DNA of 64,000 nt from Flavobacterium psychrophilum. Its GTDB lineage: Bacteria > Bacteroidota > Bacteroidia > Flavobacteriales > Flavobacteriaceae. A program made the translations under genes and the position numbers. The notes under the pieces were generated by a model, which was not told the DNA's origin, did no database searches, and saw only the letters and a list, made by a program, of their open reading frames with translations. Shown one piece after another: positions 40,264-49,141 of this stretch. The stretch is taken from NCBI GenBank assembly GCA_945860385.1, contig CAMAQD010000004.1, positions 84,961 through 148,960 of the forward strand. The letters run 5' to 3'. The first letter of the stretch is position 1. Every line of letters begins with the position of its first letter.

Positions 40264-40866
40264 TTACAAATCTTCTAAAAGCAATAAATAGAGATTTTTT
40301 GCGGAGCTGCCGTATTGTGTAAAATCCTCATCAACTGCTTTTTTAAAATATTTTATGGTAGTAATATTCGTAGGATAATCTTTAACGTATTTCTTTTTTA
40401 TTACACTTAACCCATCACTTTTAGTTTCGATAATTTGACTTGTAGTAGCTATTATGATTATATTGGTTGGAAGTTCGTTTGGTTTGTGTTGTTTGATTTG
40501 CTTAGACGAAAACAAGATTGACCCTTCATCTGCAATAAGGTTTTCGCAATTTGCCAAAAGGAAAGATGGGGTTTGCGTTTTGTGATGTGTAATTTTATTT
40601 TCTTCAAGGATGCCAAAAAGATCAGGCTCATAGCACAGAGCTTCTCCTTCGAACCAGTCATTTTCTTCCAAGATATTTTCGAAATGATCTTTTACCTCAG
40701 CTTCATTTTCGCAATACAAAAATTTCCCGCCGTTTTTATTAAAGTTATATATAAATTGCTCTTCGAGAGGTGCATCATTTTCTAAGGAGTACTTATTATT
40801 TACCTTATCTTTTTCTTCCTCTGAAGCTGGATTGTTAGAACCAAAAAATTTTCTAAAAAGACTCAT
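40264..40866 (-). CDS. LUD domain protein (LutC/YkgG-like)
   Basis: The 200-residue product contains a LUD (lactate-utilisation) domain (about 50-200), with ADEGSILFSSKQI and ELPTNIIIIATTSQIIET stretches as in LutC/YkgG. The N-terminal 30 residues (FGSNNPASEEEKDK) are charged. LUD proteins accompany iron-sulfur lactate oxidases, but here the gene heads a phospholipid operon (1 base before cdsA), a pairing seen in Bacteroidota whose reason is unknown to me. Confidence 0.75.
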   Translation of the reverse strand: MSLFRKFFGSNNPASEEEKDKVNNKYSLENDAPLEEQFIYNFNKNGGKFLYCENEAEVKDHFENILEENDWFEGEALCYEPDLFGILEENKITHHKTQTPSFLLANCENLIADEGSILFSSKQIKQHKPNELPTNIIIIATTSQIIETKSDGLSVIKKKYVKDYPTNITTIKYFKKAVDEDFTQYGSSAKNLYLLLLEDL

Positions 40867-40904
40867 GTTTTTCTATGCTACTTGATAATTTACTTGAAAA
40901 CGTC

Positions 40905-40912
40905 CAAAGATA
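40905..40912 (-). promoter_or_regulatory. -7 promoter element of the LUD-cdsA-psd-ACBP-sod operon
   Basis: TATCTTTG on the minus strand, 38 bases upstream of the LUD gene ATG, immediately after the ftsH terminator hairpin. Confidence 0.5.
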
Positions 40913-40950
40913 AAAAAATCTTAATTCAAAAGTCACTTTTGAATTAAGAT
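40911..40950 (-). terminator. Terminator after ftsH
   Basis: A near-perfect 33-bp palindrome (40918-40950; core ATTCAAAAG-TCA-CTTTTGAAT) followed on the minus strand by a T run; 27 bases past the ftsH stop codon. Confidence 0.85.
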
Positions 40951-40977
40951 TTTAAAATAATAAATGTTATGTGAGTA

Positions 40978-42903
40978 TTAAGAGACTTCCTCTACCAAAT
41001 TGGCGTCAAATGTTCTTTTTCCGAATATGGTTTCTAAGTCATCTTTGAATATTACTTCTTTTTCAATCAGAATATCCGCAAGTTGATTTAATTTATCTTT
41101 ATTTTCTTCTAATATTTTGATAGCTCTTTCGTATTGGCTTTCAATTAAAACCGAAATTTCCTTATCAATTGTTTTGGCAGTTTCTTCCGAATACGGTTTA
41201 GAAAAGCTGTATTCACTTTGTCCAGTTGAATCATAATAAGTGACATTTCCTATTTTATCATTCAAACCATAAATCGTTACCATAGCACGAGCTTGTCGCG
41301 TTACTTTTTCTAAATCGCTTAAAGCTCCAGTCGAAATTCTGTCAAAAGTTACTTTTTCAGCGGCTCTTCCGCCCATAGTAGCGCACATTTCGTCTAGCAT
41401 TTGATCCGTTCTCACAATTTGTCTTTCCTCAGGAAGATACCAAGCGGCTCCTAAACTTTGTCCACGAGGTACAATAGTCACTTTGATAAGTGGTGCTGCA
41501 TGTTCTAACATCCAACTTACTGTGGCGTGTCCCGCTTCGTGAATTGCAATAGCTTTCTTTTCTTCGGGAGTGATGATTTTATTTTTCTTTTCTAATCCAC
41601 CAATAATTCTATCTACAGCGTCAAGGAAATCTTGTTTATCAACCGCAGTTTTGTTATTTCTAGCGGCTATCAAAGCGGCTTCGTTACAAACATTGGCGAT
41701 ATCTGCTCCAGAAAAACCAGGTGTTTGTTTGGCTAAAAAGTCGGTATCCAAATTTTCAACTTTTTTCAAAGGCGCAAGGTGAACTTTAAAGATTTCTTCA
41801 CGTTCACGAATGTCTGGTAAGTCCACAAAAATTTGTCTGTCAAAACGACCTGCACGCATCAAAGCTTTGTCTAAAACATCGGCTCTATTTGTCGCAGCTA
41901 AAACAATTACATTCGAATTGGTTCCAAAACCATCCATTTCAGTAAGCAATTGATTTAAGGTGTTTTCTCTTTCGTCATTTCCACCTGACATATTGTTTTT
42001 TCCTCTCGCTCTACCCACAGCATCAATCTCATCAATGAAAATAATGGCTGGAGATTTTTCTTTAGCTTGCTTGAATAAATCACGAACTCTCGAAGCACCA
42101 ACACCAACAAACATTTCTACAAAATCAGAACCTGATAAAGAGAAAAAAGGTACTTGAGCTTCACCAGCTACGGCTTTTGCTAATAAAGTTTTCCCTGTTC
42201 CCGGAGGTCCTACAAGTAATGCTCCTTTCGGAATTTTTCCACCCAGATTGGTGTATTTTTCAGGATTTTTGAGGAATTCAACAATTTCCTGTATCTCTTC
42301 TTTAGCACCTTCTAGTCCAGCAACATCCTTGAATGACGTTTTAATATCTGTTTTTTCGTCAAAAAGTTTTGCTTTTGATTTTCCGATATTAAAAATTTGT
42401 CCGCCGCCGCCGCCAGAACCACCAGACATTCTTCGCATGATAAAAATCCATACTCCAATGATGATGATGATAGGTAAAAGGCTTATGATAATATCACTCC
42501 AATTACTGCTTTCCTGAAAATTATAGTTTTTAAGTTTTCCTTCAGCAACTGCTGTTTCTAATTTTTTTTCAAAAATTTGACCATCACCAAGACTTAATTT
42601 ATAATGAGGTCCTTTGTTGGGCTGGTCTAAAACATTTTTAGATACTTTTTTATTTGATGCCAACTTTAAAGCTGCGGGAGTCAAATATATTTCAGCATCT
42701 TTTTTATTAAAAATAATTATTTTATCAATCTGCTTACTTTCTAATAAAGTATTGAATTCAGGCTGTTCTAATTTGACTGGTTCTTGAAAACTAGAACCAC
42801 CAGTAAAAAAACTTATCGTCAAAAAAATCAATAAAATTGCGGTGTAAACCAACCAAGGGCTTACTTTAAATTTATTCAAATTTGGTTTATTGTCTGTTGC
42901 CAT
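40978..42903 (-). CDS. ftsH: ATP-dependent zinc metalloprotease FtsH
   Basis: Membrane-bound AAA+ protease that degrades misfolded membrane proteins and regulators. The 641-residue protein has two N-terminal transmembrane helices (about 17-35 and 135-155) and a Gly-rich stretch. The AAA domain has Walker A GPPGTGKT near residue 231, Walker [12 protein letters not shown] and [22 protein letters not shown]. The M41 zinc site is HEAGH near residue 453. It follows rsfS by 15 bases and shares its transcript. Confidence 0.97.
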   Translation of the reverse strand: MATDNKPNLNKFKVSPWLVYTAILLIFLTISFFTGGSSFQEPVKLEQPEFNTLLESKQIDKIIIFNKKDAEIYLTPAALKLASNKKVSKNVLDQPNKGPHYKLSLGDGQIFEKKLETAVAEGKLKNYNFQESSNWSDIIISLLPIIIIIGVWIFIMRRMSGGSGGGGGQIFNIGKSKAKLFDEKTDIKTSFKDVAGLEGAKEEIQEIVEFLKNPEKYTNLGGKIPKGALLVGPPGTGKTLLAKAVAGEAQVPFFSLSGSDFVEMFVGVGASRVRDLFKQAKEKSPAIIFIDEIDAVGRARGKNNMSGGNDERENTLNQLLTEMDGFGTNSNVIVLAATNRADVLDKALMRAGRFDRQIFVDLPDIREREEIFKVHLAPLKKVENLDTDFLAKQTPGFSGADIANVCNEAALIAARNNKTAVDKQDFLDAVDRIIGGLEKKNKIITPEEKKAIAIHEAGHATVSWMLEHAAPLIKVTIVPRGQSLGAAWYLPEERQIVRTDQMLDEMCATMGGRAAEKVTFDRISTGALSDLEKVTRQARAMVTIYGLNDKIGNVTYYDSTGQSEYSFSKPYSEETAKTIDKEISVLIESQYERAIKILEENKDKLNQLADILIEKEVIFKDDLETIFGKRTFDANLVEEVS

Positions 42904-42918
42904 TAGAGGTATATTTCT

Positions 42919-43290
42919 TTAGTATTTATTTTCGATTTTGGTGATTCTGGCATCACCCCAAAGACTTTCGATATTGTAATATTCGCGAATGTGCTTTTGG
43001 AAAACGTGAACCACAATACTTACATAGTCCATTAGAACCCATTCGGCATTGTCTGATCCTTCAACATGCCAAGGTTTGTCTTTCAATTCTTTTGAAACTA
43101 TTTTCTGAATGGAGTTAACTATTGCATTAACTTGCGTGTTTGAATTTCCGTTGCAGATTACAAAATAGTCACAAACGGCGGTGTCTATTTCTCTTAAATC
43201 TAGAATATCGATGTCATTTCCTTTTACTTCTTCAATCCCTTTGATGATGTTTGCCAATAGAACATCATTATTTATTGTCTTTTTTGTCAT
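42919..43290 (-). CDS. rsfS: Ribosomal silencing factor RsfS
   Basis: Binds L14 of the 50S subunit and blocks subunit joining during starvation. The 123-residue length and motifs (DILDLREIDTAVCDYFVICNGNS, whose core is DYFVIC, then WHVEGSDNAEWVLMDYVSIVVHVF) are typical. It is the first gene of an rsfS-ftsH unit and is divergent from birA; a degenerate TAACTTTA box lies about 25 bases upstream on the minus strand. Confidence 0.95.
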   Translation of the reverse strand: MTKKTINNDVLLANIIKGIEEVKGNDIDILDLREIDTAVCDYFVICNGNSNTQVNAIVNSIQKIVSKELKDKPWHVEGSDNAEWVLMDYVSIVVHVFQKHIREYYNIESLWGDARITKIENKY

Positions 43291-43385
43291 GAATTATTTT
43301 TAAATAAGTTTGTAAAGTTACCATTTTTTGTGATTATTTTTGAACCTTAACAAAATATTAAATTCTGTTACACAAATAACTTTTT

Positions 43386-44114
43386 ATGCAACTAATCAAA
43401 CTCGATGCCATAGATTCTACAAATGAATTCTTAAAAGGATTATCGAACAATCAAATTTTAGAAAATTTTACTGTTGTTACCGCTGAAAATCAAACCAATG
43501 GGAGAGGACAAATGGGGGCTATTTGGAATTCTGAACCTGGTAAAAACTTAATAATGAGTGTTTTGGTTAGTGATTTTGTTACAGATATTAATCAAATTTT
43601 TTCTATCAATATTGTTGTTTCAATTACGGTTATTCAGGTATTAGAAGATTTTAACATTCCTGAATTAAGCATCAAATGGCCAAACGACATTATGTCATAC
43701 AATAAAAAAATAGGAGGAATTCTAATAGAAAATAGCATTAAAAGTGACGGAAGTATTAATTCTATAGTAGGTTTAGGATTGAATATTAATCAAATTAATT
43801 TTGAAAATTTGCCCAAAGCCGCTTCTTTGGCCTTGATTTGCAAAACCACTTTCGATATCGATGAAATTCTTTTAAAGATTATCGAAAAATTAGAACAAAA
43901 TATTCAGATCTGGAATCAAAAAGCCCACGTATTTTGGTCTGAATATGCTAATAAACTTTTCAAAAAAGGAATTCCGATGCCTTTTTCAGATGAAAATCAA
44001 CAAAACTTTATGGGAATTATTCAAGGAGTTTCTCCAATAGGAAAACTACAAATTCTTCTTGAAGACGATTCGGTTTCAGAGTTTGAAATTAAAGAAATTC
44101 AAATGTTGTATTAA
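43386..44114 (+). CDS. birA: Biotin--[acetyl-CoA-carboxylase] ligase
   Basis: Attaches biotin to the carrier domain of biotin-dependent carboxylases. The 242-residue protein has the catalytic motifs GRGQMGAIWNSEPGKNLIMS near residue 40, KWPNDIM near residue 99 and KKIGGILIE. It lacks the N-terminal DNA-binding domain of E. coli BirA, so it is a class I ligase without repressor function. It is divergent from rsfS. Confidence 0.93.
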   Translation: MQLIKLDAIDSTNEFLKGLSNNQILENFTVVTAENQTNGRGQMGAIWNSEPGKNLIMSVLVSDFVTDINQIFSINIVVSITVIQVLEDFNIPELSIKWPNDIMSYNKKIGGILIENSIKSDGSINSIVGLGLNINQINFENLPKAASLALICKTTFDIDEILLKIIEKLEQNIQIWNQKAHVFWSEYANKLFKKGIPMPFSDENQQNFMGIIQGVSPIGKLQILLEDDSVSEFEIKEIQMLY

Positions 44115-44126
44115 GTATTTTTTAAA

Positions 44127-44160
44127 CAAAAAAAAACCTTTTAGTTTCCACTAAAAGGTT
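44127..44160 (-). terminator. Terminator after the SRPBCC gene, between convergent genes
   Basis: Stem AACCTTTTAGT / ACTAAAAGGTT (44135-44145, 44150-44160). The T run lies on the minus-strand side, so it mainly ends the SRPBCC/pyrE transcript but may also stop birA. Confidence 0.75.
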
Positions 44161-44182
44161 CTTCAGTATGAGTTAAAAAATT

Positions 44183-44575
44183 TTACAATTTCGACATATT
44201 TCCAGCCAAAGTTTCAATAAATTTCGAAATCGGACCTTTGATCATCATCGCCATCATAGCATTGAATTCGCCTTCGAAGTCTAGTTTTACATCGCTAGAA
44301 TTATCTGAAATTGCATTGATATTTGCCACTAGAGTGAAAGGCAGTTTATCGCTTGCAGCACCAAGAACTACTTTATTTGGCGCTATTTTTTCTTTCATTT
44401 TTAGTTTAATTTCTGGCATTCCTTTTAATCCAAAAATAAAAGCATCGTCTCCGATTACCTCAAATTTTGCAATATTTTCGGGCATTAATTTTTCGAAATT
44501 TCGTACATCGCTCAATAAATCAAATAATTCTTGTGCTGATTTTTCGACAGTAACTTTAGGACTTTCTAGGTTCAT
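44183..44575 (-). CDS. SRPBCC (START-like) family protein
   Basis: The 130-residue protein has the helix-grip fold signature of the SRPBCC superfamily: LESPKVTVEKSAQELFDLLSDV at the start (core SAQELFDLLSDVRNFEKLMP), then beta strands and a C-terminal helix ISKFIETLAGNM. It would bind a hydrophobic ligand or lipid; no specific ligand is known. It follows pyrE by 52 bases on the same strand. Confidence 0.8.
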   Translation of the reverse strand: MNLESPKVTVEKSAQELFDLLSDVRNFEKLMPENIAKFEVIGDDAFIFGLKGMPEIKLKMKEKIAPNKVVLGAASDKLPFTLVANINAISDNSSDVKLDFEGEFNAMMAMMIKGPISKFIETLAGNMSKL

Positions 44576-44627
44576 TTTTTTTCTTTATTGAATGTTCAAT
44601 AGTAATAATCTTGTTTTTTTTGTAATT

Positions 44628-45275
44628 TTAAACTTGTACAGTCCAAGTCGATGGGCTCAAATTCCATTCTCTCAATGTTTGTTCTTCTTCCTCAGTAATG
44701 TATCTTTTGGCAACAGCCAAATTCAATAAATTTTGATAATTACTCAACGTAAATAAGTCCACATTGGCGTTTTTAAAGTTTTCTTGGGCAACATCAAAAC
44801 CATAGGTAAATATGGCAGCCATTCCTTTAATATTTGCGCCGGCGGCTCGTAAAGCTTCTACAGCAAGCAAACTACTGTTTCCTGTGCTTATTAAATCTTC
44901 GACTATGACCACATTTTGTCCTTTTTGCAAAAAGCCTTCCACTTGATTTTGTCTTCCGTGTTTTTTGGGTTCTGGACGAACATAGACAAATGGTAATCCT
45001 AAACTTTCTGCAACTAAAATACCTATTCCAATGGCTCCAGTGGCAACACCGGCAATTACATCAGGTCTTCCAAATTGTTTTTCAATATTTTTCGAAAATT
45101 CGTCTCTAACATAATTTCTAATGGTTGGAAATGAGAGAATTATTCGATTATCACAATAAATAGGGGATTGCCATCCCGAAGCCCACGTAAAAGGATTTCT
45201 TGGATTCAATTTAATTGCATTAATTTGCAAAAGTAATTCGGCAGTTTTCTCGGCAGTATCTTTATTAAATATCAT
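44628..45275 (-). CDS. pyrE: Orotate phosphoribosyltransferase
   Basis: Converts orotate and PRPP to orotidine monophosphate in pyrimidine synthesis. The 215-residue protein has KLNPRNPFTWASGWQSPIYC near the N-terminus, the mobile loop with KKHGRQNQVEG, and the PRPP-binding motif VVIVEDLISTGNSSL near residue 125. The ATG at 45275 is chosen because a promoter box ends only 4 bases upstream of it. It is divergent from the NUDIX gene with just 7 bases between start codons. Confidence 0.95.
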   Translation of the reverse strand: MIFNKDTAEKTAELLLQINAIKLNPRNPFTWASGWQSPIYCDNRIILSFPTIRNYVRDEFSKNIEKQFGRPDVIAGVATGAIGIGILVAESLGLPFVYVRPEPKKHGRQNQVEGFLQKGQNVVIVEDLISTGNSSLLAVEALRAAGANIKGMAAIFTYGFDVAQENFKNANVDLFTLSNYQNLLNLAVAKRYITEEEEQTLREWNLSPSTWTVQV

Positions 45276-45279
45276 AATA

Positions 45280-45308
45280 CAAATGTATAAAGTTTTTGTG
45301 AACGACAA
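45280..45308 (-). promoter_or_regulatory. pyrE promoter inside the NUDIX gene
   Basis: On the minus strand, TTG (45306-45308) and TACATTTG (45280-45287) with an 18-base spacer. The box ends 4 bases before the pyrE ATG, so the mRNA would be leaderless or nearly so, and the box overlaps the start codon (45283) of the divergent NUDIX gene. Confidence 0.7.
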
Positions 45309-45888
45309 ACCACTTTTTTTGACAAATGAAATCTCCAAAGAGACTAATTTTCAATTGTTCCTGTTAGAAAGTGTTGATATCGTACAACTTATAGTTAAAA
45401 TTTTTCAAAATAAAATTCAAAAAGCGTATCTCTATCATCCCGATGAAAAAGAAATTTTGAAAACTTTGAAATCTAAAATTCCAGTTTCTAAAGCGGGAGG
45501 TGGATTGGTTTACAACAAAAAAGGAGAGGTTTTGTTTATTTACAGAGGTGGAAAATGGGATTTGCCAAAAGGTGGAACCGAAAAAGGTGAAGATATCCAG
45601 GACACTGCAATGCGGGAAGTAGAAGAAGAAACAGGTGTCAATCAGCTGAGAATTACCAAAAAACTTCAAAAAACCTACCATATTTTCAAAAGAAATGGCG
45701 TTTATAAACTAAAAATTACCCAATGGTTTGAAATGCAGAGCGATTTTGAAGGAATTCCGGTGGGGCAAATCGAAGAAGGTATCGAAAAAGCAATCTGGCT
45801 TCATCCGAATGAAATTCCTGAAATTTTAAAAAAATCATACGAAAATATTAAATTATTATTCGAAGAAGAGAATATTAGTTTGCAGTAG
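45283..45888 (+). CDS. NUDIX hydrolase
   Basis: The 201-residue protein carries a NUDIX box at about residues 97-119, matching GX5EX7REUXEEXGU (GGTEKGEDIQD, then AMREVEEETGV), within a typical domain (about 70-195). An extra N-terminal 65 residues precede it. NUDIX enzymes hydrolyse nucleoside diphosphate derivatives; the substrate here is unknown. The divergent pyrE gene suggests, without proving, a link to nucleotide metabolism. Its own promoter was not clearly found; a TATCTTTA box with one mismatch is at 45257-45264. Confidence 0.9.
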   Translation: MYKVFVNDKPLFLTNEISKETNFQLFLLESVDIVQLIVKIFQNKIQKAYLYHPDEKEILKTLKSKIPVSKAGGGLVYNKKGEVLFIYRGGKWDLPKGGTEKGEDIQDTAMREVEEETGVNQLRITKKLQKTYHIFKRNGVYKLKITQWFEMQSDFEGIPVGQIEEGIEKAIWLHPNEIPEILKKSYENIKLLFEEENISLQ

Positions 45889-46000
45889 TCAGATTGTAGG
45901 TTGCAGATTTCAGGTTGCAGAATTTGTGTGAACACTTTTAGTTAAGACTATGGGTTTGGTTTTTTTGACAGCAATCTGCCAACTGCAATCTGCTAACTTT
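45889..46000. repeat. CTGCAATCTG-type intergenic repeat cluster
   Basis: Degenerate units such as GTAGGTTGCAGATTTCAGGT at 45895-45914 and GCAATCTGCCAACTGCAATC at 45971-45990 form a direct and inverted array between the NUDIX and helicase genes. Similar units occur at 31365-31405 and 56466-56513. Confidence 0.55.
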
Positions 46001-46006
46001 TTTCCC

Positions 46007-46014
46007 TACCTTTG
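46007..46014 (+). promoter_or_regulatory. -7 promoter element of the DbpA-like helicase gene
   Basis: TACCTTTG fits TAnnTTTG; the ATG at 46019 begins after only 4 bases, predicting a leaderless transcript. No -33 TTG at standard spacing. Confidence 0.5.
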
Positions 46015-46018
46015 CAAA

Positions 46019-47365
46019 ATGAATAAAAAACACCATTCCAACAATATACTTCTCAATTTAGGCATCGAAAACCTAAACGAAATGCAGGTTGCCGCTCAGG
46101 AAACCATTTTGAGCGACAACAATATTTTGCTGCTTTCGCCAACAGGTTCCGGGAAAACATTGGCTTTTCTTTTGCCAATTTTCGAAATGTTAAAACCCGA
46201 AATCTTGTCTGTTCAATGTTTGATTCTGGTTCCATCACGTGAATTAGGACTTCAAATTGAACAAGTTTGGAAAAAAATGGGAACAGACTATAAAGTAAAT
46301 GTTTGCTACGGCGGACATTCCATCGATACCGAAATCAAAAATTTAAGTAATCCTCCGGCCGTTTTAATTGGAACTCCGGGACGAATCGCCGATCATATTG
46401 ACCGGGGCACTTTCCGTTTAGACAAAATAGAAACCTTGATTCTGGATGAATTTGACAAGTCTTTGCAGTTGGGTTTTCACGAGCAAATGTCTTTTATCAT
46501 CGGAAAATTATCTAAACTGAACAAACGCGTTTTGGTTTCTGCAACTTCCGATATCGAAATTCCTAAATATACCAGAGTTGTCAATCCAACGATTTTGGAT
46601 TTTATTCCAAATCAAGAAGAAACGAGTAATCTTGTTACGAAAATGGTCGTTTCGAAGGAAAAAGACAAAATGGGAAGTTTGTTCAACCTGATTTGTTCTT
46701 TGAAATCGCAATCGGCTTTAGTTTTTTGCAATCACAGAGATGCTGCCGAAAGAATAAGCGACACTTTAAACGAAAAAGGAATTTATGCTACTTATTATCA
46801 CGGTGGAATGGATCAGGACGAACGTGAACGCGCTTTAATCCAGTTCCGAAACGGAAGTATGAGTTATTTAATCACAACGGATTTGGCATCTCGTGGGCTA
46901 GATATTCCCGAAATGAAGCACGTTATTCATTATCATTTGCCTTTAAAAGAAGATGAATTCACGCATAGAAACGGTAGAACAGCTCGTATGTTAGCTTCAG
47001 GAACGGCTTATATTATTGCTCACGAAAGCGAAAAAAGACTAGATTATATCGATTACGGAATGCAGGTTCTCAAAGTGGAAAACAGCACGACTTTGCCAAA
47101 ACCTCCTGAATTTCAAACCATCTACATCAGTGGCGGAAAGAAAAATAAATTGAACAAAATTGACGTTGTGGGTTTCTTTTCCCAAAAAGGAAAATTGGAG
47201 AAAGGTGATTTGGGATTAATCGAAGTGAAGGATTTTATTTCATTCGCCGCCGTAAAATTCAATAAAGTCAAAGACTTGCTTCACAACATCAAGGACGAAA
47301 AAATGAAAGGCAAAAAATTCAAAATCGAGGTTGCCAGAAAGGTGATTAAGAAAGAGGAAGAGTAA
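46019..47365 (+). CDS. DEAD-box RNA helicase, DbpA-like
   Basis: The 448-residue protein has the DEAD-box motifs: Q-motif region LNEMQVAAQETIL, motif I SPTGSGKT near residue 40, motif Ia PSRELGLQ and motif II as DEFD instead of DEAD. Motif III SAT and motif VI HRNGRTARM are also present. A C-terminal DbpA-type RNA-binding domain (about 370-440, TIYISGGKKNKLNKIDVVGF) suggests 23S rRNA binding in large-subunit assembly. The ATG at 46019 is preferred to an upstream in-frame start that would precede the promoter box. Confidence 0.9.
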   Translation: MNKKHHSNNILLNLGIENLNEMQVAAQETILSDNNILLLSPTGSGKTLAFLLPIFEMLKPEILSVQCLILVPSRELGLQIEQVWKKMGTDYKVNVCYGGHSIDTEIKNLSNPPAVLIGTPGRIADHIDRGTFRLDKIETLILDEFDKSLQLGFHEQMSFIIGKLSKLNKRVLVSATSDIEIPKYTRVVNPTILDFIPNQEETSNLVTKMVVSKEKDKMGSLFNLICSLKSQSALVFCNHRDAAERISDTLNEKGIYATYYHGGMDQDERERALIQFRNGSMSYLITTDLASRGLDIPEMKHVIHYHLPLKEDEFTHRNGRTARMLASGTAYIIAHESEKRLDYIDYGMQVLKVENSTTLPKPPEFQTIYISGGKKNKLNKIDVVGFFSQKGKLEKGDLGLIEVKDFISFAAVKFNKVKDLLHNIKDEKMKGKKFKIEVARKVIKKEEE

Positions 47366-47387
47366 TTTATAACTTTTACATTTATAT

Positions 47388-47419
47388 AAAAAAAGTCCCA
47401 ACAATTCGAGACTTTTTTT
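47388..47419. terminator. Terminator between the helicase gene and phnA
   Basis: Stem AAAAAAGTC / GACTTTTTT (about 47389-47397 and 47410-47418) with flanking A and T runs, between convergent stop codons. Confidence 0.65.
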
Positions 47420-47438
47420 AATTCTATATAATCTGAAA

Positions 47439-47999
47439 CTATACTTTCTTCACGTATTGTGTAATAATTACAATAGTTTGACCATCAACACGACCTTCAA
47501 TATATTCGGCATTTTCGTGATCAAGTCTAATGTTTCGTACTGCAGTTCCTTGTTTGGCAACCATACTGGAACCTTTTACTTTCAAATCTTTTATCAAGAC
47601 AACTGAATCGCCAGTAGCAAGAATTACTCCATTGACATCCCGGTGAATTACTTTGTTTTCGTCCTCTTCGCCTTCGCCAGTGGCTTGCGCCCAAGCTAAT
47701 GTGTCTTCATCAAGATACATTTGTTCTACCAATTCAGTATTGCGTAGACGACTCAACATACGCCACGAAACTACTTGTACCGGAATGTGTTCGCTCCACA
47801 TACTTTCGTTTAAACAACGCCAATGATTTTGGTCTTCATTTCCTTGATTTTCAATTTGGTCGATACAAGTTGTGCAAGCCAAAATACTTTCGTCAACACC
47901 TCCTTTTCTGGTTGGTAAAACGGTATATACTTTTAAGTTTTCGGTTGCTGCACAAAGTTCACATTGAGAACCGCTGCGTTTATTTAATGTTCTTTCCAT
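47439..47999 (-). CDS. PhnA family zinc-ribbon protein
   Basis: The 186-residue product has an N-terminal zinc ribbon (CELC near residue 14 and CTTC near residue 42) and a C-terminal PhnA domain (about 120-185) with VIHRDVNGVILATGDSVVLIK (core DVNGVILATGDSV) and VAKQGTAVRNIRL. The PhnA name is historical; a role in phosphonate use is not supported and no phn genes are adjacent. Function unknown. Confidence 0.85.
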   Translation of the reverse strand: MERTLNKRSGSQCELCAATENLKVYTVLPTRKGGVDESILACTTCIDQIENQGNEDQNHWRCLNESMWSEHIPVQVVSWRMLSRLRNTELVEQMYLDEDTLAWAQATGEGEEDENKVIHRDVNGVILATGDSVVLIKDLKVKGSSMVAKQGTAVRNIRLDHENAEYIEGRVDGQTIVIITQYVKKV

Positions 48000-48068
48000 T
48001 TCTGTTTTGTCTAATTTTTTGCGAAAGTAGTGTTAATTGAAGCCTTTTACAAATTTAAGGGGGAATCA

Positions 48069-48527
48069 CTATTTTTTCACTCTCACCGCATCAGGAACCA
48101 ATATTTCATATTCTCCTTTATGTCGTATTACATCTCGGACGATACTGGAACTGATAAAAGAGGTTTTTGCGGCGGTTAACAAGAACACGGTTTCTATTTT
48201 TGATAACCGTCTGTTGGTGTGTGCAATGGCTTTTTCAAACTCAAAATCGGCTGGATTGCGAAGTCCACGCAGAATAAAATTGGCTTTAATTTTATGGCAG
48301 AGTTCTATTGTTAATCCTTCGTAAACTAAAACGGTAACTTTCGGTTCATCTTTGAATGTTTCTTCGACAAAACGTTTTCTTTCTTCAAGCGAAAACATAT
48401 ATTTTTTCTCGGCATTGACGCCAATGGCAATTACAATTTCGTCAAAAAGGGGAATCCCTCTTCTGATAATATCTTCGTGACCTAAAGTTATTGGATCAAA
48501 CGATCCCGGGAATATGGCTTTTCTCAT
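48069..48527 (-). CDS. coaD: Phosphopantetheine adenylyltransferase
   Basis: Transfers AMP to 4'-phosphopantetheine in coenzyme A synthesis. The 152-residue protein starts MRKAIFPGSFDPITLGHEDI, containing the nucleotidyltransferase T/HxGH motif (TLGH). It also has RGLRNPADFEFE near residue 90 and the C-terminal ISSSIVRDVIRHKG region. It starts 1 base after the stop codon of the TMEM175 gene and is cotranscribed with it. Confidence 0.95.
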   Translation of the reverse strand: MRKAIFPGSFDPITLGHEDIIRRGIPLFDEIVIAIGVNAEKKYMFSLEERKRFVEETFKDEPKVTVLVYEGLTIELCHKIKANFILRGLRNPADFEFEKAIAHTNRRLSKIETVFLLTAAKTSFISSSIVRDVIRHKGEYEILVPDAVRVKK

Positions 48528-48528
48528 T

Positions 48529-49107
48529 TTAATTTTTATTTATTTGTCTTTCAATTCTTGCATCTGGAATAATCCAAATTAGGGCAACTGTGGTGAAAAG
48601 TAATCCGGAAATCCAAGGCGAAACGAAGGCCAAAGGAATTGCTGAAATATAACAGAGTAATGATATTTTGCCTTTTTTATCTTTTTCAACCGCTTTGTAT
48701 AAGATGGAATCCTTGCCTTCGAGTTTAAAGATTTTATTTTGGAGAATAGTATAAGAAATGGCACACATCAACAGGATCAATCCATAAACGCTCATTGGAA
48801 CAGCTGCAAAATGTTGCGAACCAATCCAACTAGTGCCAAAAGGAATCAAGGACAGCCAAAAAAGTAAAAAAAGATTGCCCCATAAAATGGAACCATTGAC
48901 TTTTTTTACAACCTGAAACATATGATGATGGTTATTCCAATAAATACCTACGTAAACAAAACTCAAAATATAACTCAAAATAACAGGAATTAATGGCTTC
49001 AAAGACACAAAACTAGTATCGTTTGGAACTTTTATTTCCAAAATCATGATGGTGATGATAATGGCTAAAACACCATCGCTAAAGGCTTCGAGTCTGTTTT
49101 TGTTCAT
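48529..49107 (-). CDS. TMEM175-family potassium channel-like protein
   Basis: The 192-residue membrane protein has six predicted helices and the TMEM175 (DUF1211) signature RLEAFSDGVLAIIITI at the N-terminus. The NNHHHMF motif lies in the third helix region. Bacterial members form tetrameric potassium-permeable channels. It lies between ddl and coaD on the same strand, separated from ddl by a strong hairpin. Confidence 0.88.
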   Translation of the reverse strand: MNKNRLEAFSDGVLAIIITIMILEIKVPNDTSFVSLKPLIPVILSYILSFVYVGIYWNNHHHMFQVVKKVNGSILWGNLFLLFWLSLIPFGTSWIGSQHFAAVPMSVYGLILLMCAISYTILQNKIFKLEGKDSILYKAVEKDKKGKISLLCYISAIPLAFVSPWISGLLFTTVALIWIIPDARIERQINKN

Positions 49108-49141
49108 AGTTGTTTTTTTAAATTACTTGAAACTCCTTTTA

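Noticed and set aside
47439..47999. Phosphonate metabolism role from the phnA name
   Set aside because: PhnA proteins are not established in phosphonate breakdown and no phn genes are nearby.
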